Counted from the first letter of the stretch, positions 1-12,969 are shown. The stretch is 64,000 bases of DNA from Metridium senile (GCA_949775045.1 OX459108.1:9386072-9450071); one strand, 5' to 3'. The notes: a model not told the origin generated them from the letters alone. A program made the numbers and translations.

Positions 1-298
1 TGTGCTCGTATTACAATATCCTTCGATTCGTGCTGGCCAGCAAAGGACTCGGCAACCTACATGGAAATATTCTGCATTTTAAGACTCGTGCCACGGCCAA
101 AGGCCTAGGCACGAGTAATTATGTGCAGCTTTACATAGAAACTGTGGATGATTTATCAGATTGTTATCAGACTGTCGCGCAAATTTCTGCCAAGCAATAG
201 ACCAGTTTCATGTTCTCTAGCACCGCTGTACTATTTGACAAAAGGTGTATTTTCACAGGGATAGCCCCAATTCAGAGAAAATTCTCATGTGTGTTTTA
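1..298. repeat. Degenerate repeat and half MITE at window start
   Basis: Bases 206-277 match one arm of the element at 61171-61382 (TAGCACCGCTGTACTATTTG). Bases 130-205 (TGGATGATTTATCAGA) recur at 1235-1440. No gene is seen. Confidence 0.55.
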
Positions 299-723
299 TT
301 AAGGCGATGTTATACACGCGACGATTTTTAGCGACGATTTTTCGCGATACGCCTTTGCGCAAAAAATTGATGCGTGTGACATAACAAGTGCGCATATTTT
401 TGGATATTTCAAAAACTCGCAATGCAAAATGACGAATATTCAACAAGCTCATGCGTGTAACAGCTTTTATCGTCGATTTTTCGCGCAGCACCTACCCAGA
501 ATGCAGTTCGGAGATCGATCTGATATCGTGATCGCGTGGCTTGGGAGATGGGAGATGGGGACGATCTTGCCATTTCATAAATAGCGACAAATTATCTTGT
601 GTTACATGTTGAATTCGTAGGAATATTGCGCGAAAAAACGGCTCGTGTAACATGTATAAGAAATTTTCAATCCGTATCGCGAAAAATCGTCGCTGATAAT
701 CATTTCGTGTAGCATCAGCTTAA
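299..723. mobile_element. TTAA-flanked MITE (piggyBac-like target)
   Basis: TTAA lies at both edges (299-302 and 720-723). The ends GGCGATGTTATACACG and CGTGTAGCATCAGC are inverted, followed by GCGACGATTTTTCGCGAT-type inner arms. No transposase is present. Confidence 0.65.
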
Positions 724-724
724 G

Positions 725-1007
725 CACTGCAAAAACGGCTGAGATATAACACAATATATTGCGTTAACCATGCATTCAGGATAACACTTTATAGTGAGTA
801 AACACAACTCATTATTGAGAGTAAACATAGATGCAGACGCACCATTGAGTACAATGTACTCAATAAATTGAGTTTAACCTCACTTTTACTCAATAATGAG
901 TTGGGTTTACTCACTATAGAGTTGTGTTTACTCACTATAAAGTGTCATCCTGAATGCATGATTAACGCAATATACTGTGTTGTAGCTACTCAGCCGTTTT
1001 TGCAGTG
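725..1007. mobile_element. Long fold-back MITE (CACTGCAAAAACGGCTGAG ends)
   Basis: The arms exceed 100 bp. CACTGCAAAAACGGCTGAG at 725 pairs with the complement at 1007, and GCATTCAGGATAACACTTTA and GAGTAAACACAACTC recur inverted inside. The end sequence is shared with the 66-bp minisatellite at 45335-46150. Confidence 0.85.
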
Positions 1008-1079
1008 AGCGATAACATCTTTTCGTGCTGTGTTAAGGATAATTTGTGAATATTTTTCTAACAAGTTGAGGCTTTTTCA

Positions 1080-1440
1080 AATCATGTAGTACAGTGGTGA
1101 TTGATAACGTGAAACTGGAGCATTTACAATCATGACAATTGATTTTTTTTGCATGAGAAATGCAGGAGACATACAGGATTGCTTTTAGACTCCTGTGGTT
1201 TTCTTGCAGTTTACATTGAATTATATATGACAGTTTTACATAAGAACTATGGATGATTTATCAGATGTGCTGCGCACATTTACAATCATAACAATTAATT
1301 GTGCCTGAGAAATCTAGTTTCTGTGACTTATTGGACTGCTATTAGACGTCTGCAGTTTATATGAAATATGTATTTACATGTGGAGGACTTATCAGACTGC
1401 TATTAGCTAGAGTGCACATTTATACCACGCAATAGACCAT
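1080..1440. repeat. Diverged short direct repeats
   Basis: TTTACATAAGAACTATGGAT and GGACTTATCAGACTGCTATT variants recur two or three times and match bases 130-205. Nothing coding is seen. Confidence 0.45.
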
Positions 1441-2039
1441 TTAACGGGTCTCTTCGATCAAATTCAGCCTCGTTTAACGCGTTATACATTGTTTAGAATT
1501 TGACTACAGCTCGCGGTAATTCAAGGAATTTACACATTATCAAACAGTTGAAACACAATGTTTAAAAATTTAATAAATGAATCAATGAATGAATCAATTT
1601 ATTAATTTTTTAAGAGGAAAAAATTATTAAGCGGCGCTTATTAAATCCAAAGTGTTTTTTTTTTAAGTGACTGATGTTTCCGCATGAGATTAGCGGTCAG
1701 AACCACCTGTAGTCCAACGATAGATGTTAACTGATATCCCAGATCGTGTCAATACAACACAAACAACAAACATCAACAGTCGATGACCGTGGAACAATAA
1801 CTTTAGAACTTTATACCGTTGTCATCACAAATGTAAGTAATAAAACTAGTTATTCGTTTCTATTGTTTATTTCAAAAATAATTTACATCAGTTTACGTTC
1901 TAAATCAAAGGCCTTTTTAATAGCCGTTTTCTACAAAAGAAGACGGGCAAATTCGATGAACGGACAACAATAATAATAATCACATGCCTCATAGAATTTT
2001 ATCAATCATGTTTTTTTTTCCTTCTAAAATTGTAAAGCG

Positions 2040-2209
<170 letters not shown>

Positions 2210-4487
2210 CCACTTATTTCCAAAAACTTTGTCGCGCGGCTTAAGCAACAAGCATCAAGCCAAGACCGAAATGAATGCTGGTTTTGTGCTGCTAATGTAT
2301 TGAATTCAGAATTGTTTCCTAAAGAACTAACAACAAAATTGTTTTCCACTAACTTTTATTGAACTACAATCAATTGTATTAATAACAAGTCATTTTCAAT
2401 AAAAGTACGCAATTTCTTGTGATTTTTTACAACAGAATTTTTGTTCTTACACTTTTGCTTTATGTAACTGAAGCTGACATTGATGAGTAGAGATACATGC
2501 AGGAATTACACTTAAAACATCAATGCCTTCGATTTGTCATATTGCACAATATAATTATAAATTCTTGTAAAACAATCTAAGTAGGTTTTTGACTATACAA
2601 AAAATGCACATACCACGTATAATTGGTAGTGTATGTTTGGTAAACACCGAATCGAAAATTGGCGACCAATTTGCATAGATATTGTTTCTGACTGGGATAA
2701 AACACTTATGTGACGTAGGCTTTCCTGAATAAAGATTGATTGTTATTACTTGGTAGTCTCTCATACACGTGAAAACTCTATCGTATTTCAACGTAAGCAC
2801 GAAGTAAACCAGTAAAGGACAATAGCAGGTCCCCATATTTGTTTTGATTTGTCCTTTTTTGTGTGTGTACTACTGTATTCTGTTTTATCTATCATTAAAG
2901 GTCATGGAAAAATAATCTAAACCTTGCAGCTAAAAATGTAATTTTTTTAGTATCTTTAAAAAAACGACAAGTTTGATTACTTCCTGTAAGCCAATTTATT
3001 TTTGTGCTTGTGGAGACTTTGTGCCTTAGTCAAGCTGTGAATTCAAGAAAATAACATTCAATTGTCACGTAATATTTTTTTAACCTTATTATGTTTAAAC
3101 GACAATGATGTTTTCTATTATACAATTACTGATTTTTATATTGCGACGTTTCTTATGTCATTGTCAAACCTTGTGTGCCTCTGTTAGTAACAATCCTATT
3201 GTAAAGGGCCTTTTTACTCCGAGCATTGTGTTAGAAACACCTACCGCGTTTACAAAAGTTTAATTGTTGTTTATCATTTATTCTTGTGCTCATACTGTGC
3301 AATGGCTAGTTATTATATTTTCCAACTGTTTTCCTAGCAACAAAATGGAAGCCTGCACATTTTACCCACTTATAATCATATATTTTCTACTCCAATTACT
3401 TTCCAAGAGGCCGGCACTCACGTGAAGTTGTCGTACTTCTTACTCCTTTGTTTTCCAAGAAACACAACCGCACTTCACACAATATTAACCACTAGTTATC
3501 GTTTATTTATACCTCGTATGTTTTCTTAGATAACCCTAATTAAAACCCTAGTACTTATTATATGCATCAGAACTAGCCTCCTCCGCAGGTATCATTGCCG
3601 TGGGCTTCCTGTTTAGGAAAGTGGAAGAAGTTAGAGGGAGAATGGGTCGAGAAAAAAAAGCAATTTTCTTCCCTTTCTCGTTCTCCTGCCGGTAAATAAA
3701 ACCATTACAAAAGAAGCCCAAGGATGTTTTTTTAGACACGCGGTAAATGACCACCGCTATTTTTGATCTACCACAAAAAGTTCAGATTTAAAAATATTCT
3801 CTCACGTGTGAATAAGATATTTCGACAAGGTGCTCAGTGATAACAAGCATACAAGCTGGGCCAGGAGTCGCCCGTAAAAGAAAACAAACGAACATTGAGG
3901 TAAATTATTTTATTTTTATCATGTATGATTTCACCAAAATTAACGCCTACAGAATTGGTTAAGCAATTGGCTATCATAGATATTTTAAGAAGGTATGTTA
4001 TACATTTGAATGTCCCGTGTTCAGTTTAATACACTAATTCTTTGTTATTTCAACATTGCATATGATATACTGAGCCCTTCGGACAAATATAAATCTTTTG
4101 TTGTAGTGTTTTTTAATTCGCTACGCTTATAAAACAAAGCCTTTTTGCAGATTTATTAAAATAAAAAATAAAAACATTCGTACGTTAATTGAATTTGAAT
4201 TATTTTCAGACAATTTAAACAATACTTAGCAATACTTTTTCGAGCCATGGTAACTATTTTGTTCGATTTCATATAGCATACTACAGATAACATTTCTTCA
4301 AGAAAAATCCACTTTATTGAACTATACAAATGACAGGAACTGATTCAATAAGACAAATGGTAACAATTAAGACAATTTTAGAGCTATCCTTAATAATTTG
4401 TTAATAGTAATGCATTAGGGCTCTAGGCTACGTGCTCATTTAAACAATTACACGGTTTTGCATATGACCCATTGACGTTTTTAAAAT
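2210..4487. other. No recognised feature
   Basis: AT-rich unique-looking sequence with short stop-bounded frames only. A possible noncoding or first exon may end at a GTAAAT near 3900, but I cannot support it. Confidence 0.5.
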
Positions 4488-4612
4488 ACAAATTGGTTTG
4501 AGTCTGGCCTGATTTTGGTTTAATTTATTCAGACGTTTCGATCTACACCTAGACCTTCATCAGTGATCGTTACAAACTGAGTGAAAATCAGGCCAGAGTC
4601 AAACCAATTTGT
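4488..4612. mobile_element. Palindromic element enclosing a hammerhead-like motif
   Basis: The left arm ACAAATTGGTTTGAGTCTGG and the complement of the right arm (29 bp, one mismatch) enclose about 67 bp. The enclosed part holds the motif at 4527-4570. Confidence 0.8.
4527..4570 (-). ncRNA. Hammerhead ribozyme candidate with intact core
   Basis: On the minus strand the order is CTGATGA, one A, a 6-bp stem II (GGTCTA/TAGATC with one G-U pair, loop GGTG), GAAAC, then GTC. All conserved core positions and the NUH cleavage triplet (GUC) are present. Helix III is only 2 bp with no loop and helix I is weak (3 bp), as in minimal type I motifs of Penelope-like elements, which are thought to act as dimers. 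Activity is inferred, not shown. Confidence 0.5.
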
Positions 4613-5065
4613 ATTTTAATATGAATCCTGGCTGCAATTATAACATTTTTACGATTGACGTTTTTATTAAAAAATCACCCAATAAACCAGTATTAAACCT
4701 CCGAGAAATATGAATACAGATAGCAGAGAACTAAGTCAATCGAGGACTGAAATAAACGATTGGCACATTTTAACGTTAATTTTAATGTTGTTAATTAAGG
4801 TGAATATCGATGAATAATAGCCGAGACAAAGTCAAAGTTATAACAGACCGATATTAATTTCATAGAGTCTAAGGGAAATAATTGTTTTAGTATAAATACA
4901 AAGGTGATTATTTAAAAAAAAAATTCGAGCAAGCTTTTAAACTTAAAAAAAAATATCGAGCAGCCTTTGTTGCACAGAGAAAAATATCGGGCAAAATTAA
5001 AAAATATATATGTATCTTGCAACATTTTTGTCTAAAAAAATATATTGGGCATCGACAAAACAGCC
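4613..5065. other. No recognised feature
   Basis: AT-rich sequence with short A-runs next to ATCGAGCA-like words; no gene signal. Confidence 0.5.
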
Positions 5066-5107
5066 ACCCCCCCCCCCCCTCCCCCCCCTCCCCCCCCCCC
5101 CCCCCCC
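5066..5107 (+). repeat. Poly-C tract
   Basis: About 42 bases of C broken by two T's and one A. Length is likely unstable or uncertain in assembly. Confidence 0.9.
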
Positions 5108-5344
5108 ACCATCAAATATAAAATGGTCCGTCCCTAAATAACAAAAGCTTTCATTTTGCCAGAGTAGTAAACACAAAACATTGTTTTTTGCTTTATCGTA
5201 ATTAGTTTATATCACAGTAGCGAGTTAGTTTTAGCCAACAAACTGATTTAACACCCGACATGTCACTGAGTAAGTTGTACCTCAGTTGCTTATGTAGAGC
5301 GAAACCGATGTGTTTTAATTGATGTTTTGTTTTGCAATTAAGTA

Positions 5345-5477
5345 CAGTGGTCTACTTCTATTAAGCGGTCACCTTTGGAACTTTCTGAATAGAGTTATAG
5401 AATAGGTTTAGGAATAGATTTGAGACTCTTTATTGTGGCCGCCTAATAGAGGGTGACCGATTAATAGGTGACCACTG
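5345..5477. mobile_element. MITE with CAGTGGT ends (TATTAAGCGGTCACC family)
   Basis: The left end CAGTGGTCTACTTCTATTAA and right end TTAATAGGTGACCACTG are inverted. GAATAGATTTGAGACT lies inside. It is the same family as 22000-22411. Confidence 0.75.
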
Positions 5478-5536
5478 ACTATATATAATATTTATTCTAA
5501 TCATTTTCTATTTTGACACTTCGTTAATTATAACTG

Positions 5537-5558
5537 GGGGGGGGGGGGGGGGGGGGGT
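5537..5558 (+). repeat. Poly-G tract
   Basis: A run of about 22 G; length uncertain. Confidence 0.9.
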
Positions 5559-5564
5559 TAGAAT

Positions 5565-5730
5565 GTGCAGGGCCGGATCTAGGGGGTGTCCCTAGAGGCA
5601 ACGTACACCCCCTAGCGCCGCAATCACCCCTATTTCATTTAAGACATTTACAAACCAGACACCCCCTAACACCTTAAGAGCCCTTCATTTGCAATTGGGA
5701 CACCCCCTGACAAATTTCTGGATCTCCCCT
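5565..5730. mobile_element. hAT-like MITE (CAGGGCCGGATC ends)
   Basis: CAGGGCCGGATCTAGG at the left and the complement CAGGGGAGATCCAGAA at the right are imperfect inverted ends. ACACCCCCTA occurs repeatedly inside. Confidence 0.5.
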
Positions 5731-5785
5731 GATCCATATTATAACTATGGTCGAAGTGAGAACAAATTAACGGCAGTATTTAACG

Positions 5786-5852
5786 GGTAACCGGATCTTT
5801 CGCCCCCTGGATGTTTCGCCCCCAGATCTTTCGCCCCCTTTTAGGATGTTTC
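5786..5852 (+). repeat. Four copies of TTTCGCCCCC
   Basis: GATCTTTCGCCCCCTGGATG-type words repeat four times in 67 bp. Origin unknown. Confidence 0.8.
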
Positions 5853-5859
5853 GCCCCCA

Positions 5860-7555
5860 TTATTAGATTCATTAGATTCACAATAATTAACATCGCAAAA
5901 CAACTAGTTTTGGCTAATATGACAGTGTATTAGTAGAAATACGCATTTTCAGCTTCTTTAAGATGACAAATATATCAATTTCGAAGCGTATAAAGTGCTA
6001 CCAGTTAGATTAATAACTCGTAGCCTAGCGAGATGACTTTAGGCTTACAAAGTACTGTACAGTAATATAATTATAGATCATGTTTTAACTTAAGATAGTC
6101 ACCAGAGTTGAAACTATAGTTTTAAATCAGACAAAACAGAGCAAGAAAATTGCAAGAAAGCATGTTATTCGAGAAACATTCATACTCTTTTCACGTTGAA
6201 AATAAAAATTTAACGGTATCGAATTAGAGTACCTGTATAACAATGGCTTATAACAGAAACGTACAACACTATACCATTGTTCGGACAGATTCAGATATGC
6301 AAATTAGGAGTTTTGATACCATATTTGAAGCTCAAATCAAGATAACTGCCTCAAAATATTTTTCTAAATTTAGTGGCATTCAGAGGAGATAGATCAAATA
6401 TTGGATCGGGAGACCTGATATTTTATTCCTTAATTTCATTTTGAGAGTTCTTAGGTAAGAAGAGGCTGGGAAAAATTTCAACCTAAAATGTTTTAATAGA
6501 ACAAATGAAATGTATGGTGGTTGTACGTTTTTGCCCACTTGCGAGTTTCTGCCTATAATTGATGACGCCTCTGACAATAACTATCTTTAAGTAGCCAATA
6601 TAGACACCGTATACATATTTTAAAGGTCTTACGTTTTAGGCGTTAATTATTACTCAGAGTATAAAAAATATTTAATTTGTGTCTTTGAACAATTTTATTC
6701 ATATTTTTTGCAGTGAAATCATTTGCAACATAGACCGAATGCCAATATGGCTGCCACTTCATTATCTTATTTTTTTTTTAATTCATATTTTAATTGACCA
6801 CTACATCAAAATTATAGATTAGAATGACATCAACAAAGGTAAAACGTTTGAGACAAAAATATTTAATTCTTGAGAAATAACGTTGTTCTAAAAACGGAGT
6901 AATTTTTGAAGCTTGTGTAATTAAACTTCAGAATTCACAAGCGATAATTAAAACAAAAGTTTTAGAACTGACAGAATTAATTACAAATATAAAAAATTAG
7001 CGAACTTCTTTCGAGCATTAATTAGGACTATCTGCAAATATGTCTTATTTATCCAATAATCTTGTAATTGCAAGTTCACAAGTAATTATACCCTCGAACT
7101 CGGCATCGAAACTTCTTGTAATTTCACTAGTTTTTATGACGTTTTTTCATTGTTGAAGCACAAGTCCAACCTGACGCGACCGGGACATGAAGTTAAAAAT
7201 ATCACGATATTGTAATAAAAACGTTCTCTTCAACAATCTCCTTCGAAAGAACGACACGAAGAAAGATCTCACAAATTAAACTCGTTTTGTGCAAAATTAT
7301 AACAGGGAGGGGTACCTTGTACTTATTATCAAATCTGTTTTTAAGTCTCACGTTTCAAGAATATTATGTTTTAACTTTTAAAACATATAAATCAGCCTTA
7401 TTTCTTTTTGTGTGTAAGGTTTTTAAAGAGTTTTTCCATTTTTATGAGGTTTCTGATGGATTACAAAAACATAGAAAGCTCCCTATCGCGGTCAGGTTAG
7501 CATTAACGCACTAATTTGTTTTTCCCCTCGGGGTCACGCTAACAAGTTGTGCACG
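5860..7555. other. No recognised feature
   Basis: AT-rich sequence with only short random frames; no splice-bounded exon that I can support. Confidence 0.5.
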
Positions 7556-7559
7556 TTCA

Positions 7560-7841
7560 CTTCGCGCTGATTGGCTAGTTCCTTCTGAAGGATTTACCTA
7601 GTTAGTAATAATACTAATTTCAATGACAACAGAAAACAATGACTTCAACATATTTAATACACCAATGCAGGCTTCTACTGAAGAAATAGAAAACGAGGCA
7701 GCGTGCTCTATAACTCGAAAGAGCACTGCTGCCGAGTTTTCTATTTCTTTTATAAAATATTCAGTAGTTAAAATCAAACAAATCGACGCTCCGTGCACTG
7801 TTGAGTTATAGAGAACGCTTCTCGGCCAATCAGAGCGCGCG
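7560..7841. mobile_element. MITE with CGCGCTGATTGGC ends and internal hairpin
   Basis: Ends CGCGCTGATTGGC (7563) and GCCAATCAGAGCGCG (7824) are inverted. A strong internal hairpin (7681-7749) pairs GAAATAGAAAACGAGGCAGC with its complement. Confidence 0.8.
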
Positions 7842-8069
7842 ATTTAAATCAAATATTTTATAATGTTCCGGATAACTATTGGGCCGCCATCTCGAAATAA
7901 AGCAGAGTCACCATAATGTGGTCTTAGAAGAAAGGTGCCATGCTATTGTAATGTCATATCAGAACCTTGCAATGTTTTTCAAGGCCACAATATAGCAATA
8001 TATAGCAACTAAGTGCTAACAAAATAAATAATAACAGCAAAATAATAATAATTCTACAAATTTTACCTA

Positions 8070-9510
8070 TCAGACACTATAATGTCCACGCTGATCGAAT
8101 ATTCTTTTTACATACTAATAACAAAACTAACTAATTCTTTACGCGTTGTCTTTGCTTAATGACTAATTGTTACTATAAATAAGAACTATTACAGAGTAGC
8201 AATTGTGTTTTATTTCATGGATGTAGTGTAAGTGCTCTAATTCTACAAAGTTAATTTATCAAACACTACAATGTCCACCCTGATCAAATATTCTTTCTAC
8301 CTAAAATGATAACAATAATTCTACAAAGTTTACTTAATAATACATTACAATGTCCACCCTGATCAAATATTCTTTTTACGTATAACAGCAATATTTCTAC
8401 AAAGTTTACCTATTAATACACTACAATGTCCACTCTGATCAAATATTCTTTTTACTTATAATAGTAACAATATTTCTACAAAGTTAACCTATTAATACAC
8501 TACAATGTCCACCCTGATCAAATATTCTTTTTACGTAAAATGATAATTACAATATTTCTACAAAGTTTACCTATTAATACACTACAATGTCCACCCTGAT
8601 CAAATATTCTTTTTACGTAAAATGATAATTACAATATTTCTACAAAGTTTACCTATCAAAACACTACAATGTCCACCCTGATCAAATATTCTTTTTACCT
8701 AATAATAACAATAATGATAATAATAATAATTATACAAAGCAGTACAATGTCCACCCTGATCAAATATTCTTTTTAATTACGTAAAATGATAACAATATTT
8801 CTACAAAGTTTAACTATTAATACACTACAATGTCCACCCTGATCAAATATTCTTTTTACGTAAAATGATAATTACAATATTTCTACAAAGTTTACCTATT
8901 AATACACTACAATGTCAACCCTGATCAAATATTCTTTTTACCTAATAATAACAATGATAATAATAATAATTCTACAAAGCAGTACAATGTCTACCCTGAT
9001 TAAATATTCTTTTTAATTACGTATAATAATAATAATCATAATAACAATATTTCTACAAAGCTTACCTATTAATACACTACAATGTCCATCCTGATCAAAT
9101 ATTCTGTTTACGTATAATAATAACAAAAATGATAACAAAAATGATAATAATAAGAATAAGAATTCTACAAAGTTTACCTATCAATACACTACAATGTCCA
9201 CCCTGATCAAATATTCTTTTTACGTATAATTATTAATAATAACAAAAATCATAATACTAAACCACTTTAATAATTCAATAATAATTACAATAATAATGGT
9301 TAAGAAAACGTTATTTACGCTATTGATTCTATGTTTAAAAAAGTCCAAAAGTACATGAGAAATGTTACTATTCCTGATAAGTAAGAAGGAAATAATAAAA
9401 AAAAACATATATATATATATACACAAAAATGAGAATATGAATAGTAATAATAATTCTACAAAGTTTACATATCAACCACTACAATATCTACCCTGATCAA
9501 ATATGCTTTT
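8070..9510 (+). repeat. Minisatellite, about 80-bp unit, 14 copies
   Basis: TACAATGTCCACCCTGATCA recurs at 8082, 8271, 8350, 8426, 8506, 8587, 8669, 8747, 8830, 8912, 8987, 9082, 9193 and 9483. Spacing is 75-83 bp in the core, longer where AATAAT runs expanded. The first gap holds the repeat at 8145-8240. Confidence 0.95.
8145..8240. mobile_element. Dispersed repeat fragment inserted in the minisatellite
   Basis: AATAAGAACTATTACA followed by TTTATTTCATGGAT matches 32060-32270 and 34915-35045, with a reversed relative at 42050-42310. It sits between the first two minisatellite units. Confidence 0.6.
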
Positions 9511-9514
9511 ACAT

Positions 9515-11160
9515 ATTGATGACTTAATAGTAACGGTGACAAAGTTGTCCATCTTATCGACGCTAATTACCATTTTAAACGCTAACATTTATGATTTGAC
9601 CCAACTAACCTTACCAACAAGAAAACACCACTGGAGATCGATACACGTGAAAGCGTCTTTAAAAAATCAACCAATTGTCACATTATTTAGCCACTTTGAA
9701 ATATTTTAGTAGACAAGTTGAAGAGTTTGGTTGTTAGCGAGGTATGTATATAGTCTTAGTAGAATTTTATATTATGGAGGAGAATTTCCAATCTATTTTT
9801 TTACGAACATGGTTACTGAGTTACCGCATTTCATGGTTTCTACTTTATTTCAGAAACTAGGATTAACCATTTATTTTATTGATACATCTTAGAACAACAC
9901 AGAGAAAACGAAAGAAATATCTGTGTAAGCCTTTCACATGTAAACACACGAAATACATCCGAATCTGGAAATGTATTCCAGTCCATCGATTTATCATTGT
10001 TCTAGTAGCTTTTATAGTTGTATAGATCGAAATTTTACTATAATTCATTTTGAAGCTTGTACATTCGCGTTGACAAGTTTTAAGGCATAAAATGTATCCA
10101 AACAAGAAATATATTTCCTTGATTTCAGTATTAGCGTTCTAGAATCTTTAATCAATTGCGCTAGAGATTTTACTGTAACTCAGGCAGATGCGTATACAGA
10201 TCCATGAAATATGTGAGTCGAATCTGAAATTGTAAATTCCTCCGATTTAAGCGTTCGAGAAGTTTTGATCGGTATATCCCAAAAAAATATTTCAGGCCTG
10301 GAAATGGATTTGTACTGATGGAATATTCTTGAAGTCTTAATCGCGATATAGAAAAGATCGCAAATGTATCCAAGTAATGAATACATTTTTAAATAAGGAC
10401 ATGTTAGGTAATTATTTGTAATAACTTTGACGTTTATTTAAAAAGCATTGAATTATATCCGTTGAATCTGGAAGTGGAAATTCTACAACTTTGATCGATC
10501 GTAGCATTCATAATAAGCTGTGAAATGTATCAGTAAAAAAAAAAAGATAAGAAATCAGATGATTTTTTTAAATAATTTAAGTTATCTAAAAACGTAACTT
10601 CAGCGCTTGTTTCAAAGCATCAATTGAATCCGACCGAATTCAGTTATAATCAAAATTCCACCGATGTCATATACCCAAAGCTTTGATCGTCAAATAAATT
10701 AGAAAGAAAGGTAGGAAAATATCCCTCTTTTATGTGCATAATCATAATTTCCTAAAGAAAAGAAATGATGTTTACATTAGAAATTTGAATTAAAGCAAGA
10801 AGAATCCCGTGAATAAATAAGACGAAAACAATAAAGCTGACTATACGAACCAACTCAGTTGGGCATTTCAGCTGTTTGGATACTGATTTAACTGCGATAT
10901 GAAAAAAATGACATTTATTTACAATATTCAATGAAAGATGAGATAAAATGTAAATTTCTCAAATTTGAACGTCTGAAATAAGGCCACAATATTGAAATAT
11001 TCCAGATTTAGAGTTGCAAATGAAACACTAACACTCTAGTGGGTAGTATTCGAAAAGTGAGAGAAAATGTCAGTTTTGAGTTGAACTGAATTTGTTGAAT
11101 TTGAACGTCTGAAATAAGGCCAAAATATTATAATATTCCAGATTTAGAGTTGCAAATGAA
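9515..11160. repeat. Very degenerate repeats, otherwise nothing recognised
   Basis: Words such as CGAATCTGGAAATG and ATCGAAATTTTACT recur loosely between 9950 and 10700 at about 190-bp spacing, suggesting an old tandem array. TTGAACGTCTGAAATAAGGC is repeated at 10970 and 11100. Confidence 0.4.
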
Positions 11161-11162
11161 AT

Positions 11163-11270
11163 ACTAATTTACTCCGACGAAGGGCTAAAGCTCGAAACGT
11201 CAGTAAAGTTAAGCCAACATTTTTTTACGGTGTTACAAATTTCATTATATTACCTATCGTGTATGTACGT
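11163..11270 (+). mobile_element. Penelope-like/retrozyme-like repeat with hammerhead-like motif
   Basis: At 11169-11206: helix I TTACT/AGTAA, core CCGACGA, stem II GGGC/GCTC with loop TAAA, GAAAC, GTC. It is a full hammerhead layout except for C where U4 is expected. It is followed by ACGGTGTTACAAATTTCATT, shared with the copies at 15436, 34651, 54480 and 59625. Confidence 0.55.
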
Positions 11271-11289
11271 AAAATCAGCATTCGAACCC

Positions 11290-11450
11290 GCTCAAAGTTC
11301 GGTCAGTATTGACCCCTTTTTAAATAGAGGACGGTCAAATCATCTCGACGGACAAATCGCACGACTGATTCGTCTCAAATTACTTTTGTCCCGTTTCAAC
11401 ATGACCGGGCGACTTGTCCGTCATAAGACGATTTGCCCGCCTAGTCCTAT
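11290..11450. repeat. GACGGACAAATCG-type dispersed repeat
   Basis: GACGGACAAATCGCACGACT and CTTGTCCGTCATAAGACGAT match words at 39350-39600 and, weakly, at 1925. Probably fragments of one mobile element. Confidence 0.5.
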
Positions 11451-12289
11451 TCGGAACAGACCAACATATACTTTAATTCATACCAAGAGCCTTCACACAA
11501 CTATAAACATAACTACACTAATGCTTTAGTATATATTGTTATTTGTTTTTAGATGTATTTATGATTCAATGTTATTTTATTCTAGGTGTATCATATATCT
11601 ATCTTATATATCTATTTATTATATGGGTAATACAGTTTTACCGCAAAACTAAAACACTCGTATTTTCCATATTTTCACTAGTGAAGATATGAAAATGTTA
11701 TGTACCAAATGCCCCTTATGCTCACGCGCGTCCTAAAAAAATGTTTTTTTTATGTATTTTTACTTTATCATGTAATCTTTTTCGTATTTCTATTGCCAAA
11801 GAATTGGAATATTCTATTATTACTATTATTACTAATGTGACTGACTAGTTGACTATTACTGACTAGCTGTCACGTATTCTCATCACTAGGTAAACTTAAA
11901 AACTATCAGAATTAATAAAGCCAAATATTTGGGAGATATGATAAATAGAAAAATATCAAATCGACTGTTAATCTCAGTCTTCGAATAACACTTGAATAAT
12001 TGGATATATAATATAGGGAAATCATTGAAATTACATACTTAAACTACATACTTAGATCTATAAAATCGAAACTGATAAATAAGCCCTTCTTTTAGGGTCT
12101 GTAGAAATTTAATGAAAGCTGAGATTCTGTTAGCAGCGAAAAAGAAATGAAGAATTTTCTGAAGATGGTTATCAGATGATGACCGAAATATTACTTTACT
12201 AGTAAAATGTTTAAAAAATGACTTCTCGTTTTCACATTCTTAATTCAAATATAAGTCAGAACAAATATTTTCAAATATAGAATTGAAAT

Positions 12290-12760
12290 ACTATTCTTTA
12301 ATATTGTATCCCTATAATAAAGTTTTGACTTGATGAAATATAATAATAAAACTACCAGGTCTTATGAACAATAAAAACAGCGTGACTGAAAAAAGAATAA
12401 AGCAATAAAAATGAAAGTCAATAATTCTCAATATGTTCGGTTCTATTCATATTGCAATAGTATCCTTATAATACAGTCTTGACTTGATAAAATATAATTA
12501 TAAAACTACCAGGTCCTATGAACAATAAAACTGAACAGCGTGAAAAAATAATAAATTAATAAAAATAGAAGTCAATAATTCTCAGTATGTTCGGTTCTAT
12601 TCATATTGCAATAGTATCCTTATAATACAGTCTTGACTTGATGAAATATAATAATAAAACTACCAGGTCTTATGAACAATAAAAACAGCGTGAAAAAAAA
12701 TAAAAATAAAAAAAAGCAATAAAAATGGAAGTCAGTATGTTTGGTTCTTTTCATATTGCA
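12290..12760 (+). repeat. Tandem repeat, 154-bp unit, three copies
   Basis: TTGACTTGATGAAATATAAT recurs at 12325, 12479 and 12633, with AAACTACCAGGTCTTATGAA in each unit. Confidence 0.92.
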
Positions 12761-12969
12761 CTTTGCCGATATAATATTCCCTTTCTGAGCCAGGACGACA
12801 AACACAAAGGCTCTTTACACAATTAAACACCTTAAGCATTATCTGTTACAATATAAAAGAAATCTACAGTACCTCATTCGCTCGCGGAAATCTTTAAATC
12901 CTATGTTACCAGTATATGAACCGCATAATCACTGTTTATAAGCTGATTAACCCAAGAATCACCCAGTTT

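Noticed and set aside
11275..11300. tRNA T-arm (GGGTTCGAAT on the minus strand)
   Set aside because: No matching T stem, anticodon arm or acceptor stem around it.
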